The translations under genes were made by a program, and so were the position numbers. The notes beneath the pieces are model-generated. The model made no database searches and was not told the origin of the DNA. It worked only from the letters and a program-made list of their open reading frames with translations. A stretch of DNA of 64,000 nucleotides. Source: Brachyspira intermedia PWS/A (GTDB taxonomy: Bacteria > Spirochaetota > Brachyspiria > Brachyspirales > Brachyspiraceae). Below are positions 34,371-43,224 of this stretch, one piece after another; within the stretch, counting starts at the first letter, position 1; every line of letters begins with the position of its first letter. Location: the NCBI RefSeq assembly GCF_000223215.1, contig NC_017243.1, forward strand, positions 3,100,001 through 3,164,000, written 5' to 3'.

Positions 34371-34585
34371 TTATTTATTAATTAGATATTTTGAAAGTAT
34401 TTCATTAGCTATTTCTGATATATAAGTTTCTGATTGTTTGGATAAAATTTCCAATTCAGATAATATTTTTTATCTAAATAAATAGGAGTTTCTATATCTT
34501 CGCTATTAATAAGAAATTTTCCGTTTTCGAAATCTGTAATTCTATGAGCTTTTGAAAAATCATATTCTTTTTTTATATCACTCAT
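34371..34585 (-). pseudogene. brnA: BrnA-family antitoxin, frameshifted
   Basis: The N-terminal part (MSDIKKEYDFSKAHRI) is typical of BrnA, the ribbon-helix-helix antitoxin of the BrnT toxin. The reading frame breaks at an A6 run on the coding strand (plus-strand T6 at 34466-34471). Adding one base restores IETPIYLDKKILSELEILSK and the C-terminal ETYISEIANEILSKYLINK helix pair, for a 71-residue protein ending at 34371. Without it translation ends at 34409 with an unrelated tail that lacks the DNA-binding helices. The start overlaps the end of brnT (ATGAGTGA) and has a G-rich ribosome site. Confidence 0.75.
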
Positions 34586-34879
34586 AATCCCCCCTATTAT
34601 AATATTGATTAATTTCGTTTTTAGTTGCATACCTTGCTGATATGATTCTTATAACTTCTTCATTAGAATTTTTTGTTCTATCTGTATGAATTACAACAAC
34701 AATAAACTTTCCTTTAATATTACCCATTGTAATAAATCTATCCTCATAATCAGAATGTTCTTCATCTTTCATAATGAGGGCATTTTTATCTGAGAAAACA
34801 TATATTGCATCTTCAAATGAAATTTTATGTTTTTTATATTGATAATATTTTTATTATTATCCCATTCAAATTTAATCAT
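34578..34879 (-). pseudogene. brnT: BrnT-family ribonuclease toxin, frameshifted
   Basis: BrnT toxins are small RelE-like ribonucleases neutralised by BrnA. The start (MIKFEWDNNKNIINIK) is typical, but an A6 run on the coding strand (plus-strand T6 at 34830-34835) shifts the frame. One extra base restores KKHKISFEDAIYVFSDKNAL, continuing into DEEHSDYEDRFITMGNIKGK and the conserved RIISARYATKNEINQYY end (100 residues). The C-terminal ORF alone could start at an internal ATG but lacks the first half of the fold. As read, the toxin is probably inactive. Confidence 0.75.
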
Positions 34880-34966
34880 AATATTATTTCATATTATTAA
34901 ATTATAATATCAATAATAATGAATTAATTTACTTTTTATTAGTCAAACACTTGTAAAATATCATTA

Positions 34967-34993
34967 GCAGACTGTTCAGACATTTAGAAAATT
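34967..34993 (+). repeat. Remnant copy of the 3' end of the membrane-protein gene
   Basis: Twenty-five of 27 bases match 34327-34353, in the same orientation, the part that encodes VQTVQAFRKF at the end of the pentapeptide-like gene. The brnTA module lies between the two copies. Confidence 0.75.
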
Positions 34994-35004
34994 ATTAACT
35001 TTAA

Positions 35005-35110
35005 AAAATCAATTACATACCCCACCCTTTATATTTACAATCTATTATGATGTTTTTATACTAATTTTCTTTTTTATTTTTACTGTTATTATAACTGCTT
35101 ACAAAATTTT
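35005..35110. repeat. Palindromic intergenic element, copy 6 (C-arm fragment)
   Basis: AATTACATACCCCACCCTTT (CCCACCC at 35021) is the C-arm start seen in other copies. A decayed CTGCTTACAAA about 76 bp later stands where the second CCCACCC is expected. No CGCACG box follows before trmD. Confidence 0.6.
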
Positions 35111-35161
35111 TATTATATTTAAAGCACTTGATATATAGTTTGTATAAAGTATAATGCTAAA

Positions 35162-35896
35162 ATGATAATAGATATTCTTACACTTTTTCCAAAATTTTAT
35201 GAAAGCACCACTTCTTTCGGTGTTATATCAATGGCTCTCAATGAAAAAAAAATAGATTTAAATATTGAAGATATGAGAATCTACGGAGAAGGCAATTATA
35301 AAAAATGTGATGATTATCCTTATGGCGGAGGTCCCGGAATGATTATGACTTATAATATATTTAAAAAATATTTTGACAGTCATAAAAAAGGATATACAAT
35401 TATTTTCTCGCCTTCAGGAAAAACTCTCACTCAGCAGAAAATAAAAGAACTTGCATATAAAGAACATATAACAATGATACTAGGACATTATGAAGGAATA
35501 GATTACAGAGTTGAAGAGAAATATGCAGATGAGGCTTTAAGTATAGGCGATTATGTATTAAGCGGAGGAGAGATACCTGCTCTTTTATTGCTAGATGCTA
35601 TTGCAAGATATAAAGGCGTTATGAATAATGAAGAGTCTGTTATAAGCGATACATTTGAAGAAAACAGCAATGGACTTTTAGAATATGAACAGTATACAAG
35701 ACCGCCTGAAATAGATGATATGAAAGTGCCTGAAATACTTCTTTCTGGAAATCATAAAAATATTGATGAATACAGAAGAAAAAGAAGCATTATAAAAACT
35801 TTTGCAAACAGAGCAGATCTATTTTCAAAAATCAATCTTAATAAAAAAGATATAGAAACCATTTTTGAATATTTAAAAGAAAATAATAATAAATAA
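35162..35896 (+). CDS. trmD: tRNA (guanine-N1-)-methyltransferase
   Basis: Methylates G37 of tRNAs with S-adenosylmethionine, preventing frameshifting. The 244-residue protein has the SPOUT knot motifs in order: YGGGPGMIM near residue 57, LGHYEGIDYRVEEKY near residue 110, and SIGDYVLSGGEIPALLLLDA near residue 132. Length is normal. The usual rimM/rpsP/rplS partners are not adjacent. No clear ribosome site precedes ATG 35162. The acetyltransferase begins 17 bp downstream. Confidence 0.96.
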   Translation: MIIDILTLFPKFYESTTSFGVISMALNEKKIDLNIEDMRIYGEGNYKKCDDYPYGGGPGMIMTYNIFKKYFDSHKKGYTIIFSPSGKTLTQQKIKELAYKEHITMILGHYEGIDYRVEEKYADEALSIGDYVLSGGEIPALLLLDAIARYKGVMNNEESVISDTFEENSNGLLEYEQYTRPPEIDDMKVPEILLSGNHKNIDEYRRKRSIIKTFANRADLFSKINLNKKDIETIFEYLKENNNK

Positions 35897-35912
35897 TCGG
35901 AGTATTTAATAA

Positions 35913-36404
35913 ATGAAAATAAGAAAAACTACAGTTAATGACATTGATAAAATTTTAGAAATATTTGATTATGCAAGAAAGTTCATGGCTGAAAATAATA
36001 ATCCAAATCAATGGGTTGATGGATATCCGGGAAAGAGTGATGTTGAATTGGATATAAAAAATGACAGCAGTTATGTATGCTTAGATGATAATGGAGAGAT
36101 AATTGGTACTTTTTCTTTTGCTGTAGGAGAAGATGAAAATTATGATAAAATATATGACGGTAATTGGCTTAATGATAAAGAATACGGCACTATACATAGA
36201 ATAGCAGTACTTGGAGGAAGAAAAGGCGTTGCATCATTTTGTCTTAATTATTGTTTAGGCATATGCAGCAATATTAGAATAGATACTTATAAGGATAATA
36301 TACCTATGCTTAACTTCCTTAAAAAAGAAGGTTTTAAACAATGCGGAACTATCATTTTAAAATTGAACGGCGGTAAAAGAATAGCATTTCAAAAAACTGT
36401 TTAA
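35913..36404 (+). CDS. GNAT-family N-acetyltransferase
   Basis: A 163-residue GCN5-related acetyltransferase. It begins IRKTTVNDIDKILEIFDYAR and has the central beta-strand region (YGTIHRIAVLGGRKGVASF) with a modified acetyl-CoA loop, RKGVAS in place of the usual Q/RxxGxG/A. The late FLKKEGFKQCGTI strand is typical. Acetyl-acceptor unknown. Good GGAG site. Its stop codon overlaps that of the convergent lipoprotein gene by 4 bp, so no separate terminator exists between them. Confidence 0.85.
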   Translation: MKIRKTTVNDIDKILEIFDYARKFMAENNNPNQWVDGYPGKSDVELDIKNDSSYVCLDDNGEIIGTFSFAVGEDENYDKIYDGNWLNDKEYGTIHRIAVLGGRKGVASFCLNYCLGICSNIRIDTYKDNIPMLNFLKKEGFKQCGTIILKLNGGKRIAFQKTV

Positions 36405-37530
36405 TAGTTATGAAATTTAATGACTCCATTTTCTACCATAAAGCCGTACACTGAATCATCAAACATATGTATTCCTCTAAGTTTATTAAATCCGTCTGTA
36501 CCTAAATACTCTTTAACATGGTTTTGCGATAAAAACGGATTAGTCCTTATAAAGAAATACATTCCATTATCCATTCCGGTATATGTAACCCTGCCCGTAC
36601 TTGACATACCTACTGCCAAAGAATTATCACGGCATGGTATTTTATAAGATTCTTTTAATTTAAAATTATCCAATTTTGAAGTATATATAATATCCTCCTG
36701 ATGCTTACCCTCAACTATGTTCATTGTAAGTATAGCGAGCACTTCTTTTTCAGGAACATAAACACAATCAACTATTTCTCTATATGACATTTTACCAGTA
36801 TCAATATACTCAACTTCTTTAAGAGAATATCTGTTCTCCATTTTACCGCTGTCCATATCATATATATCAAGAAGAGGTATTCTGTCTTTATCTCTTTTTA
36901 AAATAGCAAATTTATGATTAGTTAATGTTAATAATTTCACTAATGATTCATATTCATTATCTATAATTGTATCTATACTATAAAGTGTATTTCCCTCTGG
37001 AGATATTTTATTTAAAGAAACTAAACCTACTTTTGTATAATTAGTATTTGTTACTTTAACCGTATATGTTTCTATTTGAGGAGCATCATCCCCTTCAGTA
37101 GAAGGACTTTCAGAAGGCAAAGACATCATCACATTGCTGACAACAACATCGCCTACATATCTTAAATTGTATCCGGTTATATATATATTAGAATTTGAAT
37201 CTATAAGGGATATTGTAGAAGTTTCAAGATTTTTATATTCTAATGGAAAATATCTTACATTACTTCCTGAAGCTATTACCATTCTTGAATTATATAAATC
37301 CAAAGCATAAACTGTATCATTCTTCACCCTATAAAATTCACCGAAATAATATTCATTATCAACTTTATATATCTTAGGACTATCTAAATCAACAAATTCA
37401 TTGCTGTAAATTCCTATATCTTTACCAAGAGAAAGCTCCGTAACAACCTTAGCAGGAACTATTAAAGGCTTCGGTAAACATGAAATTAAAAATAAAAGTA
37501 TAAATAATAATATAAATATTTTTTCTTCAT
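36401..37530 (-). CDS. Putative lipoprotein, frameshifted near the start
   Basis: From ATG 37530 the codons read MKKK, and the frame then breaks at an A6 run on the coding strand (plus-strand T6 at 37519-37524). One more base gives a lipoprotein signal peptide (IFILLFILLFLISCLPKP, lipobox LISC) fused in frame with the rest, 376 residues in all. The mature part is rich in beta strands with repeated D-x-Y/S patterns and may form a propeller-like or sensor domain; no family is recognised. Without the base, translation would need a GTG at 37327 that has no ribosome site and yields a signal-less fragment. The heptose kinase gene is 48 bp upstream in the same direction. Confidence 0.7.
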
Positions 37531-37578
37531 AATCTCTACAATCTTCATATAAAAAATAACTTACTAATTTTATAAGAA

Positions 37579-38586
37579 TTATAATGCATCAATTAATTCT
37601 TCCAAAGTTAAAGTAGAAGTTCCCCTCTTACCCACAACAACACCAGCAGCAGCATTAGCAATTTCAGAAGAATCTTTAAATGATAAACCCACTGATAAAC
37701 ACATAGCAAGCACTGATATAACTGTATCACCAGCACCTGAAACGTCGAATACACTTTTTGCCTTTGTAGGTATTATATAAGGGACATTTTTATCTTTGAG
37801 TTTTATTTCTTTATCAAATAAAGCCATTCCATTAGCACCTAAAGTTATCATCAGCTTTGATAAGCTTAATTTTTTTATTATATTATCACCTAAAATCTTT
37901 ATGGCTTTTTCATCGAATTCATAAAAAGGAGATTTACTTTCAGCTCCTTCCACAGCCTCTTTCAAATTAGGAGTCATAAGAGTTGCTTTTTTATAAAATG
38001 AAAAATGCTTTATAGCAGGGTCAACTAATACAGGCTTATTCTTTTTATTACATGTATCTATTATCTTTTTTGATAACTGTTTTGTAATTATACCTTTTGC
38101 ATAATCGCTTATTATAACAACGTTATAATTATCTACATTATCAATAAATGCTTTTTCTATATTCTTCACAATATTAGAAGAAAAAGGATTGGTACTTTCT
38201 TCATCTATTCTTACTATCTGCTGAGTACCTGCCACTATCCTAGTTTTTGTTATAGTGGATCTTGTATCATCTACTACAAGTCCATTTGATGATATATTTG
38301 AACAATTCATATTATCAATTATAACATCTGCAGCTTTATCATGTCCTATAACACCTATAATAAATATATTATCATTATTGTTATTTCCGAGTAAAGCTGA
38401 TATATTTCTTGCAACATTTCCAGCACCACCTAAATAATTTTCTTCATGATTTACATGAAGTACAGGTACGGGAGCTTCAGGAGATATTCTTACAACATCT
38501 CCGTAAGTGAATCTGTCAAGCATTAAATCGCCTATTACAAGAACTTTGGCATCTATTATTTTTTGGGCTTTATCTTTTAAGTCCAT
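37579..38586 (-). CDS. rfaE1: D-glycero-beta-D-manno-heptose-7-phosphate kinase (RfaE1/HldE kinase domain)
   Basis: A 335-residue PfkB-family sugar kinase. The N-terminal VLVIGDLMLDRFTYGDV and the GGAGNVARNIS motif (near residue 53) are diagnostic of the HldE kinase domain. The anion hole/catalytic DVSGAGDTVISVLA is near residue 285. It phosphorylates heptose 7-phosphate at C1 for ADP-heptose synthesis, used in lipooligosaccharide. The nucleotidyltransferase half of HldE is absent and would be encoded elsewhere. AGGA precedes ATG 38586. Confidence 0.9.
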   Translation of the reverse strand: MDLKDKAQKIIDAKVLVIGDLMLDRFTYGDVVRISPEAPVPVLHVNHEENYLGGAGNVARNISALLGNNNNDNIFIIGVIGHDKAADVIIDNMNCSNISSNGLVVDDTRSTITKTRIVAGTQQIVRIDEESTNPFSSNIVKNIEKAFIDNVDNYNVVIISDYAKGIITKQLSKKIIDTCNKKNKPVLVDPAIKHFSFYKKATLMTPNLKEAVEGAESKSPFYEFDEKAIKILGDNIIKKLSLSKLMITLGANGMALFDKEIKLKDKNVPYIIPTKAKSVFDVSGAGDTVISVLAMCLSVGLSFKDSSEIANAAAGVVVGKRGTSTLTLEELIDAL

Positions 38587-38796
38587 ATAATTATCAATTC
38601 CTATAAATTTATAATTTTTTAAAATTATAACATAAATTATAAAAAAAGTAAATACAAATATCTAAAATTACATATCATTATAATATCAAAACAGCTTGTA
38701 ATTTTTACGAATATAAATTATTATTATTTTTCATAAAACTTCAAATACAAAGCATATTATAATAAATAAAAATTAATTTAAGAGATGAAATAAAAT

Positions 38797-39372
38797 ATGA
38801 TAAAATTAAATAAAGTAATAGAAGAAATCAAACAAAAGAAAATATATTTTTTAATAGCATTATTGATTTTTATAGCAGATACAGTATCTAAATATTTTAT
38901 AGATAAATATTTGCAGGAAACTATTATTAAAAGAGTAATAGGAGATATATTAATATTCATATATACAAGAAATTACGGTGTATCTTTTGGTTTTCTAAAT
39001 AATGTACCTGAAACAATTCAGCATATAATACCGGAATTATTAAAAGTTATAGTATTCATAGCTATGATTGTAATTTTCTTTATAATGCTTTCTATCAATG
39101 TAAAAAAACAAAGATTATCTATGATTGGTTTTACTATGGTTCTTGGAGGGGCTATGGGAAATTTAGTTGATAGAATTATGAGAGGATATGTTACTGATTT
39201 TATAAGTATGGGATTCAATGAAACTATAAGATTTCCTTATAACTATAATATTGCTGATGCTTCTATCACAATAGGAATATGTATTATAGCTATAGGAGTG
39301 TTTGTGTTCAAAGAAGATTTTGATAAAAAGAAAAATATAGAATCTGATAAAAACAATACTGAAAATAATTAA
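38797..39372 (+). CDS. lspA: Lipoprotein signal peptidase (signal peptidase II)
   Basis: A 191-residue inner-membrane aspartic peptidase with four transmembrane helices. It removes signal peptides from diacylated prolipoproteins at the conserved cysteine. Both catalytic aspartates are visible: GNLVDRIMRGYVTDFI near residue 124 and NIADASITIG near residue 151. The N-terminal RNYGVSFGFLNN matches the family motif. The charged C-terminal tail is longer than in E. coli. GAGATG precedes the start. The pseudouridine synthase begins 2 bp after the stop. Confidence 0.94.
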   Translation: MIKLNKVIEEIKQKKIYFLIALLIFIADTVSKYFIDKYLQETIIKRVIGDILIFIYTRNYGVSFGFLNNVPETIQHIIPELLKVIVFIAMIVIFFIMLSINVKKQRLSMIGFTMVLGGAMGNLVDRIMRGYVTDFISMGFNETIRFPYNYNIADASITIGICIIAIGVFVFKEDFDKKKNIESDKNNTENN

Positions 39373-39374
39373 TT

Positions 39375-40364
39375 ATGAGCATAGAAGAATTAGAAAATAA
39401 TAATAGTATTGATACAGAAGAAATAGAAGACGATGAAATTGATGCTGAAAGTACTAATAATAAAAAATCGTTCATTATAACAAAAGATGATATAGGTAAA
39501 AGATTAGATACATTTGTAAGCGAAAAATTAAATATCACTAGAAGCCAAGTAAAAAATTATTTAACTTCTATAATCGTAAATGATGCTGAAAAAAAATTAT
39601 CATATTCTCTCAAATTAAATGATAATATAATAATCAATTTAGATAATATATTAAAAGAAAAAACAGATACAGAAAATCCATTACCTGAAAACATTGATTT
39701 AGATATACTTTACGAAGATAAATATTTACTAGTAATAAATAAGCCTGCCGGTATGAGTGTGCATTGTTCACCTTCTGAAATGAGCGGGACCTTAGTTAAT
39801 GCACTTCTATACAAAATAAAAGATTTTGATTTTGTTGGAAATAAAGAGAGAGCTGGAATTATACATAGATTAGACAAAGATACTTCAGGACTTATGATTA
39901 TTGGAAAAAATGCTAATATAGTGTCTAGCATTCAAGAGCAATTTAAAAACAGAACTATAAAAAAGATTTATCATGCTATTGTTATAGGCGTACTAAAAGA
40001 TAATTATATGGAAATAAATCTGCCTATAGGAAGGCATCATATATACAGAAAAAAAATGACTGTGAGAGATGACGGTAAAGAAGCACTTACTCATATAAAA
40101 GTTTTAAAAAGGTTCAAAGCCCATACACTTATAGAAATTAATCTTAAAACAGGAAGAACTCATCAAATAAGAGTTCACTCATCATATAAAGGTTTTCCTG
40201 TAGCTGGTGATAAAATATATTCTAAAAGTTTCAATAAATATTCGGGTCTTATGTTAGTTGCCAAAAAAATAGAGTTTATGCATCCAATTACTAAAGAAAC
40301 ATTAGATTTTGAAATAGATTATCCTGATTATTTTGCAGATTTCCTATACTCTGATAATATATAA
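39375..40364 (+). CDS. RluA/RluD-family pseudouridine synthase
   Basis: A 329-residue enzyme that isomerises uridine to pseudouridine in rRNA. After a variable acidic N-terminus, an S4 RNA-binding domain spans about residues 38-90 (GKRLDTFVSEKLNITRSQVK). The catalytic domain follows with YLLVINKPAGMSVHC near residue 118 and the active-site aspartate in HRLDKDTSGLMI near residue 160. The late KTGRTHQIRVH block is conserved. RluD is the nearest type by layout, but the exact uridine is not determined by sequence. It is 2 bp downstream of lspA with no ribosome site of its own. Confidence 0.9.
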   Translation: MSIEELENNNSIDTEEIEDDEIDAESTNNKKSFIITKDDIGKRLDTFVSEKLNITRSQVKNYLTSIIVNDAEKKLSYSLKLNDNIIINLDNILKEKTDTENPLPENIDLDILYEDKYLLVINKPAGMSVHCSPSEMSGTLVNALLYKIKDFDFVGNKERAGIIHRLDKDTSGLMIIGKNANIVSSIQEQFKNRTIKKIYHAIVIGVLKDNYMEINLPIGRHHIYRKKMTVRDDGKEALTHIKVLKRFKAHTLIEINLKTGRTHQIRVHSSYKGFPVAGDKIYSKSFNKYSGLMLVAKKIEFMHPITKETLDFEIDYPDYFADFLYSDNI

Positions 40365-40451
40365 AAATATGTAAAAATTTATATAAAATTATATATAAAT
40401 GTCATTTTTTGTCATCATTGTATATTAGTATATTGCTATGAGGATATGACA

Positions 40452-41051
40452 ATGACTGATAATGATTTTAATAAATTGATTAAATGGGCTAAAAAAAATG
40501 ATGCCTATAATATTATAAGTATGACTAAAAAACAAATAACTTCAGCAAAAGAATTAAATTTGAGTAACTTGGATATTGAGAGAGTGTCTTTAGAGATTTG
40601 TAAACTTACAAACATAGAAAAACTTTATTTATCTTTAAACTATATAGAAAAAATTCCAAAACAAATAAAAAATTTAAAAAAATTGAAAGTGCTTGATATA
40701 TCTGCTAATAATATAAAAGTTATTCCTAAAGAAATATTTGATTTAACAATGCTTGAGTATTTGAATATATCTAATAATTATATTGATGAAATTGATAATG
40801 ATATAGAAAAGCTCATAAACTTAAAAGAACTAGACATAAGCAGCTGCAATATATCTTCTCTTCCTGAAGGCATATTTAAATTATATAATATTGAATTTCT
40901 TGATATATCCTCCAATAAAATAAAAAAGATAGATAGTAAAATAAAAAATTTAGAAAATTTAGAAGAACTAATTATTGATTCAAACAAATTAAAAAGAATC
41001 CCTAAAGAGATAAATAATTTAAAAAAATTAAAGATATTGTCAATCTTTTAA
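40452..41051 (+). CDS. Leucine-rich repeat protein
   Basis: A 199-residue protein made of about six bacterial LRR units of 23 residues (LEYLNISNNYIDEIDNDIEKL, LKELDISSCNISSLPEGIFKL style), starting near residue 30. No signal peptide, so cytoplasmic. LRR proteins mediate protein binding; the partner is unknown. The second ATG (40452) is preferred because GAGGA at 40440-40444 is well spaced for it but overlaps the first ATG (40446). The stop codon is 3 bp before palindromic copy 7. Confidence 0.82.
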   Translation: MTDNDFNKLIKWAKKNDAYNIISMTKKQITSAKELNLSNLDIERVSLEICKLTNIEKLYLSLNYIEKIPKQIKNLKKLKVLDISANNIKVIPKEIFDLTMLEYLNISNNYIDEIDNDIEKLINLKELDISSCNISSLPEGIFKLYNIEFLDISSNKIKKIDSKIKNLENLEELIIDSNKLKRIPKEINNLKKLKILSIF

Positions 41052-41482
41052 ATCCCACCCTTTAGATTTAAAAGTTATCTCTGTATTGAAAAATTTTATT
41101 TATATTAAAAGCCAATTTAGAAAAAGCATACCCGCCCTAAATTTAATTAGATTTTTAATCTGCTTCACGCACGGTGAATCGGCTTTTTTATATAATCAAC
41201 ATGTTATTATTAATAAGCATATACTTATAGCTTAGCTTAGCGTGCGGTGAATGCATTATAAATTTAAAAAACTCTTGGGTGGGAAGCAAAAATAACTGAT
41301 AAAACTAAAAGGAAAAATAATTAAAAAATGACGGAATAAATTAAAAAGCATAAAGGGTGGGCAAATGTAATTAAATTTTAAAACTTAATTACATACCCCG
41401 CCCTTTTATATTTAAAGCTATATCTGCATTAAAAATTTTATTTGTTTTAATAGCTAACTTAGAAAAAGCATACCCGCCCTAG
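41052..41482. repeat. Palindromic intergenic element, copy 7
   Basis: Motif starts: CCCACCC 41054, CCCGCCC 41131, CGCACG 41168, CGTGCG 41241, GGGTGGG 41277, GGGTGGG 41355, CCCGCCC 41397, CCCGCCC 41473. It is mirror-symmetric around the CGCACG/CGTGCG centre (41207) and again around the G/C centre (41379). It fills the whole gap between the convergent LRR and rsuA-type genes, starting 3 bp after one stop and ending 22 bp before the other. Confidence 0.9.
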
Positions 41483-41501
41483 CGTTTATTAGATTTAAAA
41501 T

Positions 41502-42551
41502 CTACTTTCCCAGTACTTTTTTTATTAATTGATTTTCTATTGTTATTTTTTTACCTATAAGCTTTTTATCTTTTCTATTTTCAGAAAATTCAGATTTAGT
41601 ATTTTTCTTCTGAATTTTTCCTTTAAATGTAGATGACTTTTTAGTAACTAATCTTTTTTTCTTAGGCTTAGCTTTAGCCCATTTGGATTTATCATGTACT
41701 TTTTTATTTTCTTCTTTATCGTTTGAAATACTATCTTCATAATTTTCATCTTCTATATCATCAGGAATATTTTCAAATATACTTTCAATATCTTTCAATT
41801 TTTTATCTTTTTGCTTGAAGAAGAAATCTATCTCTTTTTTAGTTAAATCTCTTATATGACCAGCCTCTAAAGTTCCTGAAACTTCATCGTATTTGCTGAC
41901 ACATCCTACAGATATTCTCTCCAAATCTATAACTTTGTAACCAAGATGATCAAATATTTTTCTTATCTCTCTGTTTTTTCCTTCATTGATAGTCAAGCGT
42001 ATTTTGCTTTGTATTCTACCCTTTGATAAGATTTTAAATTTAAAAGGAGAATATGAAACATTTTTAATTGTGATACCTTTGCTTGCATTCAAAAGAGCTT
42101 CAGAATCTATTTTACCATTAACTGTAACATCATAAACCTTTAAAATCTCATAAGAAGGGTGAGTAATGATATTAGCAAACTCTCCGTCATTTGTTATTAT
42201 CATTATACCTCTTGATTCGGAGTCAAGCCTTCCGGCATAAAAAAGCCTTTCTTTAATGCCTTTAAAAAATTCTGTAATTATTCGCCTTCCGGGTAAATAT
42301 TTTGTAGTGCTTACAACCCCTATAGGTTTGTATAATGCCATATACCTTTTAGTCTGTCTTTTTATTAATTCTCTGTCAATAGAAACAGAATCATCTTCTT
42401 TAACTCTATAAGCAGGATCGAGTATAACCTGATTATTTACCCTAACCCTTCCTGACATTATAGCCTTCTCGCAGTTTCTCCTGCTTGCAAAACCGGATTC
42501 TAATATAACTTTTACAAGCCTAACAGCTTCTTCATTTTGTTGCTTTTTCAT
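41502..42551 (-). CDS. RsuA/RluB-family pseudouridine synthase
   Basis: A 349-residue enzyme. An S4 domain comes first (ILESGFASRRNCEKAIMSGR near residue 17). The catalytic domain follows, with RMIxLY-like RYMALYKPIGVVSTTK and the active-site aspartate in AGRLDSESRGIMIITNDGEF near residue 108. LTINEGKNREIRKIF is the conserved C-terminal block. A long lysine-rich tail (from about residue 250) is unusual and probably binds RNA. RluB/RluE/RsuA cannot be told apart here. ATG 42551 has AAAAGG upstream; earlier in-frame codons encode a hydrophobic stretch not found in the family. Confidence 0.88.
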   Translation of the reverse strand: MKKQQNEEAVRLVKVILESGFASRRNCEKAIMSGRVRVNNQVILDPAYRVKEDDSVSIDRELIKRQTKRYMALYKPIGVVSTTKYLPGRRIITEFFKGIKERLFYAGRLDSESRGIMIITNDGEFANIITHPSYEILKVYDVTVNGKIDSEALLNASKGITIKNVSYSPFKFKILSKGRIQSKIRLTINEGKNREIRKIFDHLGYKVIDLERISVGCVSKYDEVSGTLEAGHIRDLTKKEIDFFFKQKDKKLKDIESIFENIPDDIEDENYEDSISNDKEENKKVHDKSKWAKAKPKKKRLVTKKSSTFKGKIQKKNTKSEFSENRKDKKLIGKKITIENQLIKKVLGK

Positions 42552-42589
42552 ATTTATTAATAGCCTTTTGAATTTTATAAGTTTTATAC

Positions 42590-42852
42590 TATACTGAAAA
42601 AATCTAAGTTTGTCAACTATTAGCCTAATACCCATTAGCTACGCTTCGCGGAGACTTTCCACACGGTATTGCAAATCATTATGTATAGCCAACTATACGC
42701 GACCGAAGGAAGTACTGTAAAGTATGCGGCTGATTACTTGTTATTATACAATATATACGCTGCATTTTAAATATATATATATTATTAATATATAATAATA
42801 TTTTATAATTACATTTTTAAAAATTAACAAAATATAATTGTTTATGTATATA
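42590..42852. mobile_element. MITE-like element (263 bp), first of a second joined pair
   Basis: Left end TATACTGAAAAAATCTAAGT at 42590. The right end, AACAAAATATAATTGTTTAT followed by GTATATA at 42852, is nearly the same as the right end of the copy at 20720-20979. The interior has TACGCTTCGCGG and CGACCGAAGGAAGT hairpin-forming blocks and no gene. Confidence 0.6.
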
Positions 42853-43150
42853 CTGAAACTTTTTAACTTTGTCAATTTTTTATTCAACTTTTTCCCGCGA
42901 CTTCGCCAAAGTTGCTGCCAACACCATTGGTGGACTTCGTCGGCACGCTTCGCGAAAGTGCAAGTGTAGACTTTATCCACATGAGTTTCCATTATACCAA
43001 TACTGAAAGCTACATTGCTACTGTACGCATAACGTCGGTAAAATAACCTTATATCATATATAAACTCGAATACGCTTCGCGAAAGACTGCATTTTTGATA
43101 ATAATATGGTATTACACTATATTCAATACATATTTTTTAAATATTAAATT
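42847..43150. mobile_element. MITE-like element, second of a second joined pair (right end decayed)
   Basis: Left end TATATACTGAAACTTTTTAA at 42847, sharing TATATAC with the preceding element. The interior has TTCAACTTTTTCCCGC and ACGCTTCGCGAAAG blocks, and GGTATTACACTATATTCAA (about 43108-43126) matches, inverted, the element at 20974-21269. A clear right end is not visible before dnaX. Confidence 0.55.
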
Positions 43151-43224
43151 GTAGTATGTGTATTTATTGTATATTGTTCATATAATTGTTTAGCTATATA
43201 CAAAAACTATAATTCTATAAAAAA

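Noticed and set aside
36401-36404. Four-base overlap of convergent stop codons as a regulatory feature
   Set aside because: Convergent overlaps of this size are common in compact genomes; nothing further suggests antisense control.
37327-37329. GTG start at 37327 for the lipoprotein
   Set aside because: No ribosome site, and it would remove the lipobox signal peptide that is encoded directly upstream in the restored frame.
42744-42992. 82-codon minus-strand open frame before dnaX
   Set aside because: Runs across the junction of two MITE-like elements; the translated core is the repeat sequence. No start signal.
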